The notes: generated by a model from the sequence alone, not told the origin. A stretch of 42,650 nt of DNA from Pseudolabrys sp. (GCA_022841665.1 JALHRB010000031.1:1-42650), one strand, 5' to 3'; positions 16,331 through 26,631 are shown, counted from the stretch's first letter. Numbers and translations: made by a program.

Positions 16331-17256
16331 GACTCAATTTCATCGGCGGCATCGTTGCCGTTCTCATCGTGGCCGCATTGATCGTCGGCTACTCATCGTT
16401 GTTCACGGTGTACCAGACCCAGCAGGCGCTGGTGGTGCGCCTCGGCCAACCGGTGCGCGTGGTCAGCGAGCCGGGTCTCAACGTGAAGGTGCCGTTCATC
16501 GACAGCGTCATCGCCATCGACAAGCGCATCCTCGACCTGGAAGCGCCGCCGCAGGAAGTCATCGCCTCCGACCAGAAGCGTCTGGTGGTCGATGCCTTCG
16601 CGCGCTACCGCATCCAGGACCCGCTGCGCTTCTACCAGACGCTCGGGTCCATCACCGGCGCCAATTCGCAGCTCTCGATTCTGCTCAACTCGGCGCTGCG
16701 CCGCGTGCTCGGCGAGGTGACCTTCACCCATGTCGTGCGCGACCAGCGCGCCGAACTGATGGGGCGCATCCGCGACCTGGTCGACCGCGAGGCCGGCGCC
16801 TACGGCATCGCGGTGGTCGACATCCGTATCCGCCGCGCCGACCTGCCGGAGCAGAACAGCCAGGCGGTCTATCAGCGCATGCAGACCGAACGTCAGCGCG
16901 AGGCTGCGGAATTCCGCGCGCAGGGCGCCCAGCGCGCGCAGGAAATCCGCTCGCGTGCCGACCGCGAGGTGACCGTGCTGGTCGCCGAAGCGACTTCGCG
17001 GGCCGAGCAGATCCGCGGCGAGGGCGACGCCACCCGTAACCAGGTGTTCGCCGACGCTTTCAACCAGGATCAGGACTTCTTCGCGTTCTACCGCTCGATG
17101 CAGGCCTACGAAGTCGGCCTCAAGCCGACCGACACGCGCATGGTGGTGAAGCCGGATTCGAGCTTCTTCCGCTACTTCAACGATCCGATGGGCAGGTTGC
17201 GTGCGCCGGCGCCGGCGCCGGCCGCGGGCGCCCCTGCTGCCGCGCCGACGCGGTAA
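16327..17256 (+). CDS. hflC: HflC, membrane protease modulator subunit
   Basis: This 309-residue SPFH protein partners HflK. An N-terminal membrane anchor (about 6-27) is followed by the band 7 domain starting SLFTVYQTQQALVVRLGQPV and by a helical region rich in Arg and Glu (RMQTERQREAAEFRAQGAQ) that packs in the HflKC cage. VYQRMQTER and FFRYFNDP are characteristic. The last 20 residues are Ala/Pro-rich. AGGAGG sits well before the ATG. It is directly coupled to hflK. Confidence 0.96.
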   Translation: MRLNFIGGIVAVLIVAALIVGYSSLFTVYQTQQALVVRLGQPVRVVSEPGLNVKVPFIDSVIAIDKRILDLEAPPQEVIASDQKRLVVDAFARYRIQDPLRFYQTLGSITGANSQLSILLNSALRRVLGEVTFTHVVRDQRAELMGRIRDLVDREAGAYGIAVVDIRIRRADLPEQNSQAVYQRMQTERQREAAEFRAQGAQRAQEIRSRADREVTVLVAEATSRAEQIRGEGDATRNQVFADAFNQDQDFFAFYRSMQAYEVGLKPTDTRMVVKPDSSFFRYFNDPMGRLRAPAPAPAAGAPAAAPTR

Positions 17257-17271
17257 AAGGCGCGGCCCGGC

Positions 17272-17457
17272 ATGGTCGATTTCCTGGCCGCGCTCGGGCT
17301 GGTCTTTGTCATCGAGGGCCTGATCTTCGCGGCTTTTCCCGCCGCCGCGAAGCGGGCGATGGCGAGCGTGCTGGAAAGCCCGGACGCCACCTTGCGCCTG
17401 GTGGGAATCGGCTCGGCGGTGATCGGACTGATCATGGTGTGGCTGGCGCGCGGTTGA
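17272..17457 (+). CDS. DUF2065 family small membrane protein
   Basis: This 61-residue protein has two hydrophobic spans (LAALGLVFVIEGLIFAAFP at about 4-22 and LVGIGSAVIGLIMVWLARG at 43-61) and the family core EGLIFAAFPAAAKRAM between them. It lies 15 bases after hflC, the usual place for DUF2065 genes. Function is unknown; an accessory role for the HflKC/FtsH complex is inferred from linkage only. Confidence 0.88.
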   Translation: MVDFLAALGLVFVIEGLIFAAFPAAAKRAMASVLESPDATLRLVGIGSAVIGLIMVWLARG

Positions 17458-17562
17458 GCGCCGGCCGGGTTATGCCGCGGTATTGATGGCGGATGCCCTT
17501 GAATCGCCTCGAAGACGGGGCCACTTTGTGTCCGACTCTTTCCCCCAGGAGAACCGACGCCC

Positions 17563-19083
17563 ATGGGCGCATTCTTTTCTCGCATGACGGCGCCGCGCAG
17601 CCGCGGCGCTTTGGCGATTTTTGCTGCCGCTGCAATAGCTTGGCCGGCCTTGACCGGTCCTGCGGCGGCGCGCGGGCCGGACCACATCGCGGACGTCGCC
17701 GAGCAGGTGATCGACGCGGTGGTCAACATCTCGACCAAGCAGACCGTCGATCTCTCCAGCAGCCAGATGCCGCAGCTTCCGCCCGGCTCGCCGTTCGAGG
17801 AGTTCTTCGAGGAGTTCTTCAAGAACCGGCGCGGCGGGCAGGGCGCTCCCGGCCAAGGCGGCCAGAACGGTCAACGCCAGACCCCGACCCCTTCGCCGCG
17901 GCGTGTCAACTCGCTCGGCTCCGGCTTCGTCATCGACTCGACCGGCCTGGTGGTCACCAACAACCACGTCATCGCCGACGCCGACGAGGTGAGCGTCGTC
18001 TTCAATGACGGCTCGACCCTGAAGGCGGAGGTGCTCGGCCGCGACCAGAAGACCGATCTCGCCCTGCTCAAGGTCACTCCGACGAAGCCGCTGAAGGCGG
18101 TGAAGTTCGGCGACAGCGACAAGCTGCGGCTGGGCGAGTGGGTGGTCGCGATCGGCAACCCGTTCAGCCTCGGCGGCACGGTGACCGCCGGCATCGTTTC
18201 GGCGCGCAACCGCGACATCAATTCCGGACCTTACGACAACTACATCCAGACCGACGCCGCCATCAACCGCGGCAATTCGGGCGGCCCGCTGTTCAACCTC
18301 GAAGGCGAAGTGATCGGCGTGAACACCGCCATCATCTCGCCCTCCGGCGGCTCGATCGGCATCGGCTTTGCGGTGCCGTCGAAGACGGCGCTGGCGGTGA
18401 TCGACCAACTGCGCGAGTTCAAGGAAGTGCGGCGCGGCTGGCTCGGCGTGCGCATCCAGCAGGTGACCGAGGAGATCGCCGACAGCCTCAACATCAAGCC
18501 GGCGCGCGGCGCGCTGGTGGCCGGCATCGACGACAAGGGCCCGGCCAAGCCCGCCGGCATCGAGCCGGGCGACGTGGTGGTCAAGTTCGACGGCAAGGAC
18601 GTGAAGGAAATGCGCGACCTGCCGCGCATCGTCGCCGACACGCCGGTCGGCAAGGACGTGCAGGTCACGATCATCCGCAAGGGCAAGGAAGAAACGAAGA
18701 CGGTCAAGCTCGGCCGGCTCGAGGACGAGAAGCAGGCCGCGCTCGCGCCCAAGAAGGACGCCGCGCCGGAAGAGAAGACGGCGGTGAAGAAGGCGCTCGG
18801 CCTCGATCTCGCCAACCTCACGCCGGAGCTGCGCAAGAAGCACAAGATCAAGGACAAGGTGAAGGGCGTGCTGATCACCGGCGTGGACGACAATTCGCCC
18901 GCGTCCGAGAAGCGGCTCGCCGCCGGCATGGTGATTGCCGAGGTGCAGCAGCAGGCGGTCAACACCGCGACCGAATTGCAGACGCGGCTCGACCGGCTCA
19001 AGAAGGAAGGCAAGAAGAGCGTGGTGCTGCTGGTGGTCTCGCCCGACGGCGACCCGAGCTTCGTGGCGCTGACGCTGCAGTAG
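17563..19083 (+). CDS. degP: Do-family (DegP/DegQ-like) periplasmic serine protease
   Basis: This is a 506-residue periplasmic protease and chaperone. A signal peptide (about 1-37, ending PAAA) is followed by a trypsin-like domain with catalytic His135 (VTNNHVIA), Asp165 (KTDLALLKV) and Ser239 (RGNSGGPLFN). Two PDZ domains come next (about 285-380 and 415-500). The LA-loop region is an insert rich in Phe, Glu and Gly (FEEFFEEFFKNRRGGQG, about 78-106). It degrades misfolded envelope proteins. It follows hflKC-DUF2065, and AGGAGAA lies ten bases before the ATG. A terminator follows. The exact paralogue (DegP, DegQ or MucD) cannot be fixed. Confidence 0.95.
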   Translation: MGAFFSRMTAPRSRGALAIFAAAAIAWPALTGPAAARGPDHIADVAEQVIDAVVNISTKQTVDLSSSQMPQLPPGSPFEEFFEEFFKNRRGGQGAPGQGGQNGQRQTPTPSPRRVNSLGSGFVIDSTGLVVTNNHVIADADEVSVVFNDGSTLKAEVLGRDQKTDLALLKVTPTKPLKAVKFGDSDKLRLGEWVVAIGNPFSLGGTVTAGIVSARNRDINSGPYDNYIQTDAAINRGNSGGPLFNLEGEVIGVNTAIISPSGGSIGIGFAVPSKTALAVIDQLREFKEVRRGWLGVRIQQVTEEIADSLNIKPARGALVAGIDDKGPAKPAGIEPGDVVVKFDGKDVKEMRDLPRIVADTPVGKDVQVTIIRKGKEETKTVKLGRLEDEKQAALAPKKDAAPEEKTAVKKALGLDLANLTPELRKKHKIKDKVKGVLITGVDDNSPASEKRLAAGMVIAEVQQQAVNTATELQTRLDRLKKEGKKSVVLLVVSPDGDPSFVALTLQ

Positions 19084-19110
19084 GCGCCGTCTCGGCGGTT
19101 GTAATCATCG

Positions 19111-19150
19111 CCGGGCCGGTGCGGTTCCCACGGCCCGGCGGTTGTTTAAC
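19111..19150 (+). terminator. terminator after Do-family protease gene
   Basis: CCGGGCC (19111-19117) pairs with GGCCCGG (19132-19138), followed by CGGTTGTTTAA. The T-tract is interrupted, so strength is uncertain. Confidence 0.6.
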
Positions 19151-19159
19151 GGGTTTCGC

Positions 19160-19480
19160 CTAATAGATTTCTAGACATGCCGCGGCATCGGCATCGAAAG
19201 CTCCGATCGCTACTGCGTGCGTCCGCAGAATCTGTTCGATAGCGGATGTCGATTGATTTCCGCGGCGCAGCCAGATCACTTTCGGCGGCGGCCCCAGCAG
19301 CGCCGCCATTTCTGCAAAATCGGCATCGAGCGAGACGAGTACATAGCCGTTTGAGCCGGCATAGCGCCAGAGGGTGCGATCGTCCGCTTTCTCCAGCCCA
19401 AGCAAGCGCACATGGCTGGAGTTTGGAAATAGGTCGGAAAAACGGTCACAGAGCTTGAAGCTTAGATTCTGGTCGAACAA
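19160..19480 (-). CDS. DUF5615 PIN-like toxin, apparently frameshifted at its start
   Basis: The 106-residue frame encodes a DUF5615 PIN-like protein, the toxin partner of DUF433. It reads FDQNLSFKLCDRFSDLFP at the start, then LVSLDADFAEMAALLGPPPKVIWLR with acidic residues of the PIN-type nuclease site. This frame starts at a TTG. The expected start is an ATG at 19490 that overlaps the DUF433 stop (ATGA), giving MKF. However, the tract after it has six T (minus strand) instead of the five needed to read on into LFDQNLS, so the ATG frame ends after 14 codons. It is therefore a mutant toxin, one rescued by TTG initiation or slippage, or a sequence error. Nuclease function is inferred from the family. 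Confidence 0.85.
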   Translation of the reverse strand: MFDQNLSFKLCDRFSDLFPNSSHVRLLGLEKADDRTLWRYAGSNGYVLVSLDADFAEMAALLGPPPKVIWLRRGNQSTSAIEQILRTHAVAIGAFDADAAACLEIY

Positions 19481-19486
19481 AAAACT

Positions 19487-19708
19487 TCATGTCGTCGTAA
19501 GAAGGCGCCTCTCACGGTCGGCGGCGTAAGCGAGACAGGCGCGAATATCGTTTTCCGTGAGCTCCGGATAGTCGGCCAAGATTTGCTGTTGCGACATCCC
19601 TGCGGCAAGCCAGCCGAGAACATCCGCAACGGCAATGCGCATGCCGCGGACGCAAGGCCGCCCGCCCCGCTTGCCCGGCTCTATGGTGATGACATCCTGG
19701 TAGCTCAT
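19487..19708 (-). CDS. DUF433 antitoxin
   Basis: This 73-residue protein has the DUF433 hallmarks: VITIEPGKRGGRPCVRGMRIAVADVLGWLAAGMS, then QILADYPELTENDIRACLAYAA, a helix-turn-helix-like antitoxin fold. DUF433 genes are normally directly upstream of a DUF5615 toxin, as here. The protein would neutralise the toxin and repress its own promoter, by analogy with other VapB-like antitoxins. It starts 33 bases beyond the serB stop on the same strand and may be read through from serB. The antitoxin frame is intact while the toxin start is not. Confidence 0.88.
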   Translation of the reverse strand: MSYQDVITIEPGKRGGRPCVRGMRIAVADVLGWLAAGMSQQQILADYPELTENDIRACLAYAADRERRLLTTT

Positions 19709-19741
19709 GGCGCCACACTACACCAAAATGGCAAGTAGCGC

Positions 19742-20650
19742 TCAACTTTCCACGAACTCGTCCTTCCGGTACCCCTGCACATACAACAGCGCGGTAAGGT
19801 CGCCGTGGTCGATGCGCGCGGCGGCGGCTTCCGCCACCTTCGGCTTGGCGTGGTAGGCGACGCCGAGGCCGGCCTCGGCGATCATGTCGAGGTCGTTGGC
19901 GCCGTCGCCGATCGCCATGGTGTCCTCCTGGGCCAGCCCCAGTTCCTGGCGGAGCTCGATCAGCGCGGCGCGCTTGCCGTCGCGGCCGAAGATCGGCTCG
20001 GCCACATGGCCGGCGAGCTTGTGGCCGTCGACAAGGGTGAGGGAATTGGCGCGCGCCTCGTCGAAACCGATCATGGCGGCGATGCGGTCGGTGAACAGCG
20101 TAAAGCCGCCGGAGACGAGGCAGGTGCGGGCGCCGTTGCGGCGCATGGTGGAGACAAGCGCGCGCGCGCCGGGTGTCAGGCGGATGCGTTCGCGCAGGAC
20201 TTCCTCGACGACCGAGACCGGCAGGCCCTCGAGCAGCGCGACGCGCTCGCGCAGCGCCGGCTCGAAGGCGATCTCCCCGCGCATGGCGCGCTCGGTGATG
20301 GCGGCGACATGCGCCTTCAGCCCGGCATAGTCGGCCAGCTCGTCGATGCATTCCTGCTGGATCATGGTGGAATCCATGTCGGCGAGAAACAGCTTCTTGC
20401 GGCGATGGGCGGTGGGCTGCACCACGACGTCGACCGGTGCGGCGAGCAGGGCGCGCAAGTTCTCGGACAGCGCGCGTTGGTCGGCGCCCGCGTCTGCGCT
20501 AAAGGGAATGTCGGCGGCGGCATGCTCGGCCAGCCAAAGCGGGGCGGCGGCGCCGGGCAGCGCGGCGTGCACGCACTCGACCGCCGCGGGATCGAGGCGC
20601 GCGCCGCGGCCGGCGATCAAGGTGACGACGTGAGACGAGGGTTTGGCCAT
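19742..20650 (-). CDS. serB: phosphoserine phosphatase
   Basis: SerB removes the phosphate from O-phosphoserine in the last step of serine synthesis. This 302-residue HAD-superfamily enzyme has a weakly conserved N-terminal domain (1-80), then motif I DMDSTMI with nucleophile Asp91 and acid/base Asp93, [13 protein letters not shown], motif [16 protein letters not shown] with its Ser, and motif [23 protein letters not shown] near 247. The length fits rhizobial SerB proteins. Its ATG is only two bases from the miaA ATG on the other strand, so their upstream signals lie within each other's coding sequence. Confidence 0.96.
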   Translation of the reverse strand: MAKPSSHVVTLIAGRGARLDPAAVECVHAALPGAAAPLWLAEHAAADIPFSADAGADQRALSENLRALLAAPVDVVVQPTAHRRKKLFLADMDSTMIQQECIDELADYAGLKAHVAAITERAMRGEIAFEPALRERVALLEGLPVSVVEEVLRERIRLTPGARALVSTMRRNGARTCLVSGGFTLFTDRIAAMIGFDEARANSLTLVDGHKLAGHVAEPIFGRDGKRAALIELRQELGLAQEDTMAIGDGANDLDMIAEAGLGVAYHAKPKVAEAAAARIDHGDLTALLYVQGYRKDEFVES

Positions 20651-20652
20651 TG

Positions 20653-21573
20653 ATGCACGGTGTTCAGCAGGCGGTGCTTATCGCAGGGCCGACCGCGAGC
20701 GGCAAGTCGGCGCTGGCGTTGCGGCTCGCCGAAAAGCACGGCGGCGTCATCATCAATGCCGATTCGATGCAAGTCTATCGCGACCTGCGGGTGATTACGG
20801 CGCGGCCGTCGCCGGAGGAGGAAGCGCGCGCGCCGCACCGGCTTTACGGCCATGTCGACGCGGCTGAGAACTACTCGAGCGGGCGCTGGTGCCGCGACGT
20901 AAGCGAGGTGCTGGCCGAATGCGCGCGCGAGGGCCGGCTGCCGATCTTGGTCGGCGGCACCGGACTCTATTTCAAGGCGCTGACCGGCGGGCTCGCCGCC
21001 GTGCCGCCGATCCCCGCGGATGTACGCGAGATGGTGCGGGGGCGGGTCGCGAGGGAGGGCGCGGCGTCCCTGCATGCCGAACTGGCACATCTCGACCCCG
21101 TCGCCGCGCGGCGGCTGATGGTCAACGACCGCTCGCGCATCGCGCGCGCGCTGGAGGTGGTGCTGGCGACCGGGCGGCCGCTGTCGGACTGGCACCGCGA
21201 GGGGCTGCCGGCGCCGGTCGATCCGGCAAAGGCGGTGAAGGTGTTCATCACCTGCGAGCGCAAGGAACTGGTGCGGCGGATCGAGGCGCGCTTTGCCGCG
21301 ATGCTTGAGGCCGGCGCGCTCGACGAGGTGTGGGCGCTCGCCGCGCGCCGCCTCGATCCGATGCTGCCGGCGATGAAGGCGCATGGCGTGCCCTGGCTCA
21401 TCCGACATTTGAATGGTGAGATATCGATCGACGAAGCGGCGGCGGGTGCGATCATGGATACGCGCCGCTATGCCAAGCGCCAGCTCACCTGGTTTCGCAA
21501 CCAGATGAAGGACTGGAGCTGGATGCCGGCGGAAGAGGCATTCGACGCGATCGAAGGCATGTTTACGCACTGA
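20653..21573 (+). CDS. miaA: tRNA dimethylallyltransferase
   Basis: MiaA adds a dimethylallyl group to A37 of tRNAs reading codons that start with U. The 306-residue protein has the P-loop [16 protein letters not shown] (12-27), the [19 protein letters not shown] substrate segment, the HRLYGHVD motif, [17 protein letters not shown] near 100, and the C-terminal [14 protein letters not shown] segment that contacts tRNA. The start was placed at ATG 20653; a TTG one codon earlier would overlap the serB start. A GAGGG lies about 12 bases upstream, inside serB. Confidence 0.97.
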   Translation: MHGVQQAVLIAGPTASGKSALALRLAEKHGGVIINADSMQVYRDLRVITARPSPEEEARAPHRLYGHVDAAENYSSGRWCRDVSEVLAECAREGRLPILVGGTGLYFKALTGGLAAVPPIPADVREMVRGRVAREGAASLHAELAHLDPVAARRLMVNDRSRIARALEVVLATGRPLSDWHREGLPAPVDPAKAVKVFITCERKELVRRIEARFAAMLEAGALDEVWALAARRLDPMLPAMKAHGVPWLIRHLNGEISIDEAAAGAIMDTRRYAKRQLTWFRNQMKDWSWMPAEEAFDAIEGMFTH

Positions 21574-21740
21574 AATTTGACGCTCTGAAATTGCAGCCTG
21601 CACGCCGCCTCGCGCGCACGAAGAATAACAATCTCGAATAACAAACCAGAGGGTGACGAATATAACTGGACTTAATCACTTATAAAATCATTCAACGTGT
21701 AATTCCCATGAGTTCGGTGGAGAACTCGGGGGATACTGCT

Positions 21741-21940
21741 ATGCTCATGCGTACGAGCATTTATGCAATTCCGTTTTCCATTGCCGCAGGCATGGCGACG
21801 ATTGTCGTTGCGACGCAAAGTTCAATCTCGGCTCGCTGCGGCCGGGCTCGTCGACGCCGGTGACCTTCAAGTCGGCCGGCAATGTCGAGGTCATTTGCGC
21901 CATTCATCCGTCGATGAAGATGCGCGTGAAGGTGCAGTAG
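21741..21940 (+). pseudogene. remnant of a cupredoxin-like copper protein gene
   Basis: An ATG at 21741 with GGGGGAT upstream opens a signal-peptide-like stretch ([19 protein letters not shown], 21741-21797). From 21821, in a different frame, follows an intact cupredoxin C-terminus of 39 codons to a TAG at 21938-21940. It has [20 protein letters not shown] and [10 protein letters not shown], with the Cys, His and Met type-1 copper ligands. The middle of the domain, including the first copper His (a PHN motif in relatives), is missing, so about 55 codons were lost with a frame change. Such cupredoxins of roughly 100 residues are common periplasmic electron carriers. The chemoreceptor gene follows 26 bases later. 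Confidence 0.75.
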
Positions 21941-21966
21941 TCCCCGCCCAAGCGAAGGGAAGAACC

Positions 21967-23586
21967 ATGTCGATCCGCCTCAAGCTGCTGTCGGCGTTCA
22001 GCGCCATCGTTCTTCTCGCCGCCGGCGTCGCCGTCTACGGCTACCTGCTCATATCCGCCTCCAGCGGGCTGGTGGTGCGGCTCTATGACGGACCGATGAT
22101 GGCGGTAAATCACGCGCGCGTTGCCCAGCTCAGCTTCACCGAAGCGCGCCGCGCGGTCGAAAAGGCGATCGTGCTGCGCGAGGCCGCCAGCGCGCAGGAC
22201 TTCGCGGCTATCGAAGGCGCGATGGCGCAGTTCTCGCTCAACCTGAACGTCGTGCGCGAGCGCATGGTGGGCGCGGCCGGCTTCAACGAGGGCATCGACA
22301 AGCTCGTGCCGCTGGCCGAGGAATGGTACAAGGCGGGCCTCAACTATTTGAAGCCGCCGGCCACCGGCATGACGCAGCTTCCGCTGCCGCAGGAGGTGAT
22401 CGCCAAAGGCACCGAGGTGCAGGCGGCGATGGACGTCATTGTCGAATATGCCAGCGCCTATGGCCTGAATTTCCGCTCGCAAGCGGAGTCCAACGCCGTG
22501 TCGTCGAAGATGAACCTGATAATTCTGGCGGCGGTCGCCATCGTCGGCGGCCTGGCGCTGGCGTTCCTGATGGCGGCGTCCTTCAGCCGCGCGATCCGCC
22601 ACGCCATGACGATCGCGGAAGAAATCGCCAACGGCAACTTCACGGTGCAGATTTCGACCAAGCGGCGCGACGAACTCGGCCGGCTCCTGGCCTCGCTCGA
22701 GAAGACGCGCGCCTCACTCGACGACACGGTCTCGGGCATCATCAGCGCGGCGAACGAGGTGTCCACGGCGGCTGCCGAAATCGCCACCAGCACGAGCGAC
22801 CTGTCGCAGCGCACCGAAGAGCAGGCTGCGGGCCTCGAAGAAACCTCGGCCACGCTGGAAACGATCTCGGAGACGGTGCGCAAGAACGCAGAGAACGCGC
22901 AGCGCGCCAACGAGTTCGTCTCCGGCATGCGTCAGGTAGCCGACGACAGCAGCAACGTGGTCGGCAACGCTGTCGCGGCCATGGCCAAGATCGAGGACTC
23001 CTCGCATAAGATCGGCGACATCATCGTGGTGATCGACGAGATCGCGCGACAGACCAACCTGCTGGCGCTCAACGCGGCGGTGGAAGCCGCGCGCGCGGGC
23101 GAAGCCGGGCGCGGTTTCGCGGTGGTCGCCGCGGAAGTGCGCAGCCTGGCACAACGCTCGGCGCAGGCCGCCAAGGACATCAACGGCCTCATCAGCAATT
23201 CGTCGAGCCAGGTCAAGAACGGCGTCGAGCTGGTCAACCGCACCGGTACCGCGCTCAACGCCATCGTCGAATCGATCCGCAAAGTCTCGACCATCGTGGC
23301 GGAGATCGCCACCACCGCCGGTGAGCAGGCGGAAAGCATCGACCAGGTAAAGCTGGCGCTGCGCCAGCTGGACGAGGTGACCCAGCAGAACTCGGCCCTG
23401 GTCGAGGAGAATGCCGCGACCGCCAAGGCGCTCGACCATCAGTCGGCCGACATGTCGGAGCGGGTGGCGGTGTTCAAGCTCAAGCAGGACGAGGAGATCG
23501 TCGAGGAGGCTGTGGAAGCCGCCGCGGCCGAGGCCGCGCCCGAGCCTGCGCAGAAGCCTGTCCGCGCGACACGGCGCGCCGCATAA
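21967..23586 (+). CDS. methyl-accepting chemotaxis protein with HAMP domain
   Basis: This 539-residue transmembrane receptor has TM1 at about 8-30, a periplasmic helical sensor region of about 150 residues (31-180, four-helix-bundle type), TM2 at 183-203, HAMP at about 204-256, and the signalling domain at about 275-490. The tip is [33 protein letters not shown] (given here as the conserved segment near 355-388). The tail is Glu/Ala-rich and lacks an NWETF-type pentapeptide. The ATG at 21967 has AAGGGAAG upstream; an open frame further upstream is only the cupredoxin remnant read out of frame. The ligand is unknown. A strong terminator follows. Confidence 0.95.
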   Translation: MSIRLKLLSAFSAIVLLAAGVAVYGYLLISASSGLVVRLYDGPMMAVNHARVAQLSFTEARRAVEKAIVLREAASAQDFAAIEGAMAQFSLNLNVVRERMVGAAGFNEGIDKLVPLAEEWYKAGLNYLKPPATGMTQLPLPQEVIAKGTEVQAAMDVIVEYASAYGLNFRSQAESNAVSSKMNLIILAAVAIVGGLALAFLMAASFSRAIRHAMTIAEEIANGNFTVQISTKRRDELGRLLASLEKTRASLDDTVSGIISAANEVSTAAAEIATSTSDLSQRTEEQAAGLEETSATLETISETVRKNAENAQRANEFVSGMRQVADDSSNVVGNAVAAMAKIEDSSHKIGDIIVVIDEIARQTNLLALNAAVEAARAGEAGRGFAVVAAEVRSLAQRSAQAAKDINGLISNSSSQVKNGVELVNRTGTALNAIVESIRKVSTIVAEIATTAGEQAESIDQVKLALRQLDEVTQQNSALVEENAATAKALDHQSADMSERVAVFKLKQDEEIVEEAVEAAAAEAAPEPAQKPVRATRRAA

Positions 23587-23610
23587 GCCGTCCGGAAGCC
23601 ATTTGAAGGC

Positions 23611-23641
23611 GGGGCGCCCCCACGGCGCCCCGTTCTGTTTT
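23611..23641 (+). terminator. rho-independent terminator after chemoreceptor gene
   Basis: GGGGCGCC (23611-23618) and GGCGCCCC (23624-23631) form a perfect 8-base stem with loop CCCAC, followed by GTTCTGTTTT. Confidence 0.85.
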
Positions 23642-23678
23642 GGGCCTCCCGGAGATGCTTTTCCACGTATAATCCCCC

Positions 23679-23707
23679 TTGACCGGCTAGGCGGGCCTGC
23701 CTATAAC
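23679..23707 (+). promoter_or_regulatory. predicted promoter of the ilv leader
   Basis: TTGACC (23679-23684), a 17-base spacer and TATAAC (23702-23707) form a near-consensus housekeeping promoter, placed 29 bases before the leader-peptide ATG. The location is just right for an attenuated operon. Confidence 0.7.
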
Positions 23708-23735
23708 CCGCGCAATGAAAGTACGGTACGGGACG

Positions 23736-23795
23736 ATGACGCGCAATATTATTACTCTCGTAGTAGGGGGTCGGACGCAGTCGGGGACGCCATGA
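23736..23795 (+). CDS. ilv leader peptide (attenuator)
   Basis: This 19-codon ORF, MTRNIITLVVGGRTQSGTP, has adjacent Ile-Ile, then Leu and Val-Val codons (ATT ATT ACT CTC GTA GTA), followed by a TGA. Such a run makes ribosome progress depend on charged Ile, Leu and Val tRNAs. It sits between a strong promoter and a terminator ahead of ilvI, the layout of transcription attenuation for branched-chain synthesis. The peptide has no function of its own. It is too short for ordinary gene callers. Confidence 0.85.
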   Translation: MTRNIITLVVGGRTQSGTP

Positions 23796-23844
23796 AGTGG
23801 CCTCCCAGATAGGCGTCCGGCATGGCCCTTTGCGGGCCTTTTTT
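23772..23844 (+). promoter_or_regulatory. ilv attenuator: competing stems and terminator
   Basis: GCGTCCG/GGCGTCC (23812-23819) can pair either with CGGACGC (23772-23778) or with GGACGCC (23785-23791), mutually exclusive stems placed in and after the leader ORF. The terminator is GGCCC-TTTGC-GGGCC (23824-23838) followed by six T. A GTGGCC at 23797-23802 could compete for the terminator's 5' arm. The exact antiterminator was not resolved by eye. Confidence 0.75.
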
Positions 23845-23907
23845 ATTGCCGGGATTACAGGAAATTCGGAAGTTTCGACCTGAGAACGACAGGCAAGGAT
23901 GGCGAGC

Positions 23908-25668
<1,761 letters not shown>

Positions 25669-25670
25669 TC

Positions 25671-26225
25671 ATGAACGCAAACGTTTCCACGAGTACCTCG
25701 CATTATCCCGCGGCGCCGACGGCGCAGAAGCTGGAGCGGCACACGCTCTCGGTGCTGGTCGACAACGAACCGGGCGTGCTGGCGCGCGTGATCGGCCTGT
25801 TCTCCGGCCGCGGCTACAACATCGAGTCGCTGACGGTGTCGGAGACCGAGCACCAGAAACACCTGTCGCTTATTACCATCGTCACCACGGGCACGCCGAT
25901 GGTGATCGAGCAGATCAAGAACCAGCTCGACCGGCTGGTGCCGATCCACCGCGTCGTCGACATGACGCTGGCCGGCAACTCGATCGAGCGCGAGCTGGCG
26001 ATGGTCAAGGTGAAGGGCAAAGGCGAACAGCGCGTCGAGGCGCTGCGGCTGGCCGACGCCTTCCGTGCGCGCGTGATCGACGCCACCACCGAGAGTTTCG
26101 TGTTCGAGATCACCGGCAAGAGCGACAAGATCGAGCAGTTCATCGAGCTGATGCTGCCGCTCGGTCTCATCGAGGTGGCGCGCACCGGCATCGCGGCGAT
26201 CCGGCGGGGGCCCGAGGGGTTGTAG
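25671..26225 (+). CDS. ilvH: acetolactate synthase small (regulatory) subunit
   Basis: This 184-residue regulatory subunit binds valine for feedback inhibition and activates the large subunit. An N-terminal ACT domain (LSVLVDNEPGVLARVIGLFSGRGYNIESLTVSET, about 26-60) is followed by the second ACT-like half with ELAMVKVKGKGEQRVEALRLADAFRARVID and FEITGKSDKIEQFIELMLPLGLIEVARTG. Length and motif order are standard. It begins two bases after ilvI and is translated in tandem with it. Confidence 0.97.
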   Translation: MNANVSTSTSHYPAAPTAQKLERHTLSVLVDNEPGVLARVIGLFSGRGYNIESLTVSETEHQKHLSLITIVTTGTPMVIEQIKNQLDRLVPIHRVVDMTLAGNSIERELAMVKVKGKGEQRVEALRLADAFRARVIDATTESFVFEITGKSDKIEQFIELMLPLGLIEVARTGIAAIRRGPEGL

Positions 26226-26234
26226 GGGTCGACG

Positions 26235-26259
26235 TTCGGATATACATTGTATATCCGAA
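26235..26259 (+). promoter_or_regulatory. perfect palindromic operator of the mazEF pair
   Basis: TTCGGATATACA (26235-26246) and TGTATATCCGAA (26248-26259) are perfect 12-base arms around one T. It ends against the Shine-Dalgarno (AAGGAG) of the antitoxin gene and contains TATA-rich promoter-like sequence. This is the expected form of an autoregulatory site for a MazE dimer; binding is inferred. Confidence 0.85.
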
Positions 26260-26268
26260 GGAGACGGC

Positions 26269-26631
26269 ATGAAGGTCAAGGTCGCGAAATGGGGCAACAG
26301 CCTGGGCGTGCGGCTGCCGAAGGCGGCGGCGGAGGCTGCCGGTTTGCGGGCCGGCGTAGAACTCGACGTGACTGTCGAGGGGGCCGACTTGCGGCTCAGG
26401 AAGTCGATACGGATTCCGTACTACAAACTTGAAGACCTCGTCGCCCAAATGATCCCGGAAAATCAGCCCGAGACGGTTGACTGGGGTCCGGATCGAGGCG
26501 TCGAAATTATCGACGACGCCTATTCTCGCGGCGAAATCACACTTGAAGACATCCTGAACAGAAAACCTGCCAAGCCTGCCGGGAGCAGCCGACGACGCGG
26601 CAAGCAAAATGTATCTGCCAAACGTCGGTGA
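26269..26631 (+). CDS. mazE: MazE-type antitoxin (AbrB/SpoVT fold)
   Basis: This 120-residue protein starts MKVKVAKWGNSLGVRLPKAAAEAAGLRAGVELDV, the AbrB/MazE swapped-hairpin DNA-binding domain. A mid-section follows (LEDLVAQMIPENQPETVDWGPDRG, near 63-86) of the kind that wraps the toxin. It ends in an unusual basic tail rich in Arg and Lys. A palindromic operator lies immediately upstream. It overlaps the toxin gene by 23 bases. It is inserted between ilvH and lysE in the branched-chain locus, where it may also be read from ilvH. Confidence 0.93.
   Translation: MKVKVAKWGNSLGVRLPKAAAEAAGLRAGVELDVTVEGADLRLRKSIRIPYYKLEDLVAQMIPENQPETVDWGPDRGVEIIDDAYSRGEITLEDILNRKPAKPAGSSRRRGKQNVSAKRR

Noticed and set aside
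21763-21966. N-terminal extension of the chemoreceptor
   Set aside because: These codons are the cupredoxin remnant read in a third frame, and a good ribosome site lies before ATG 21967.
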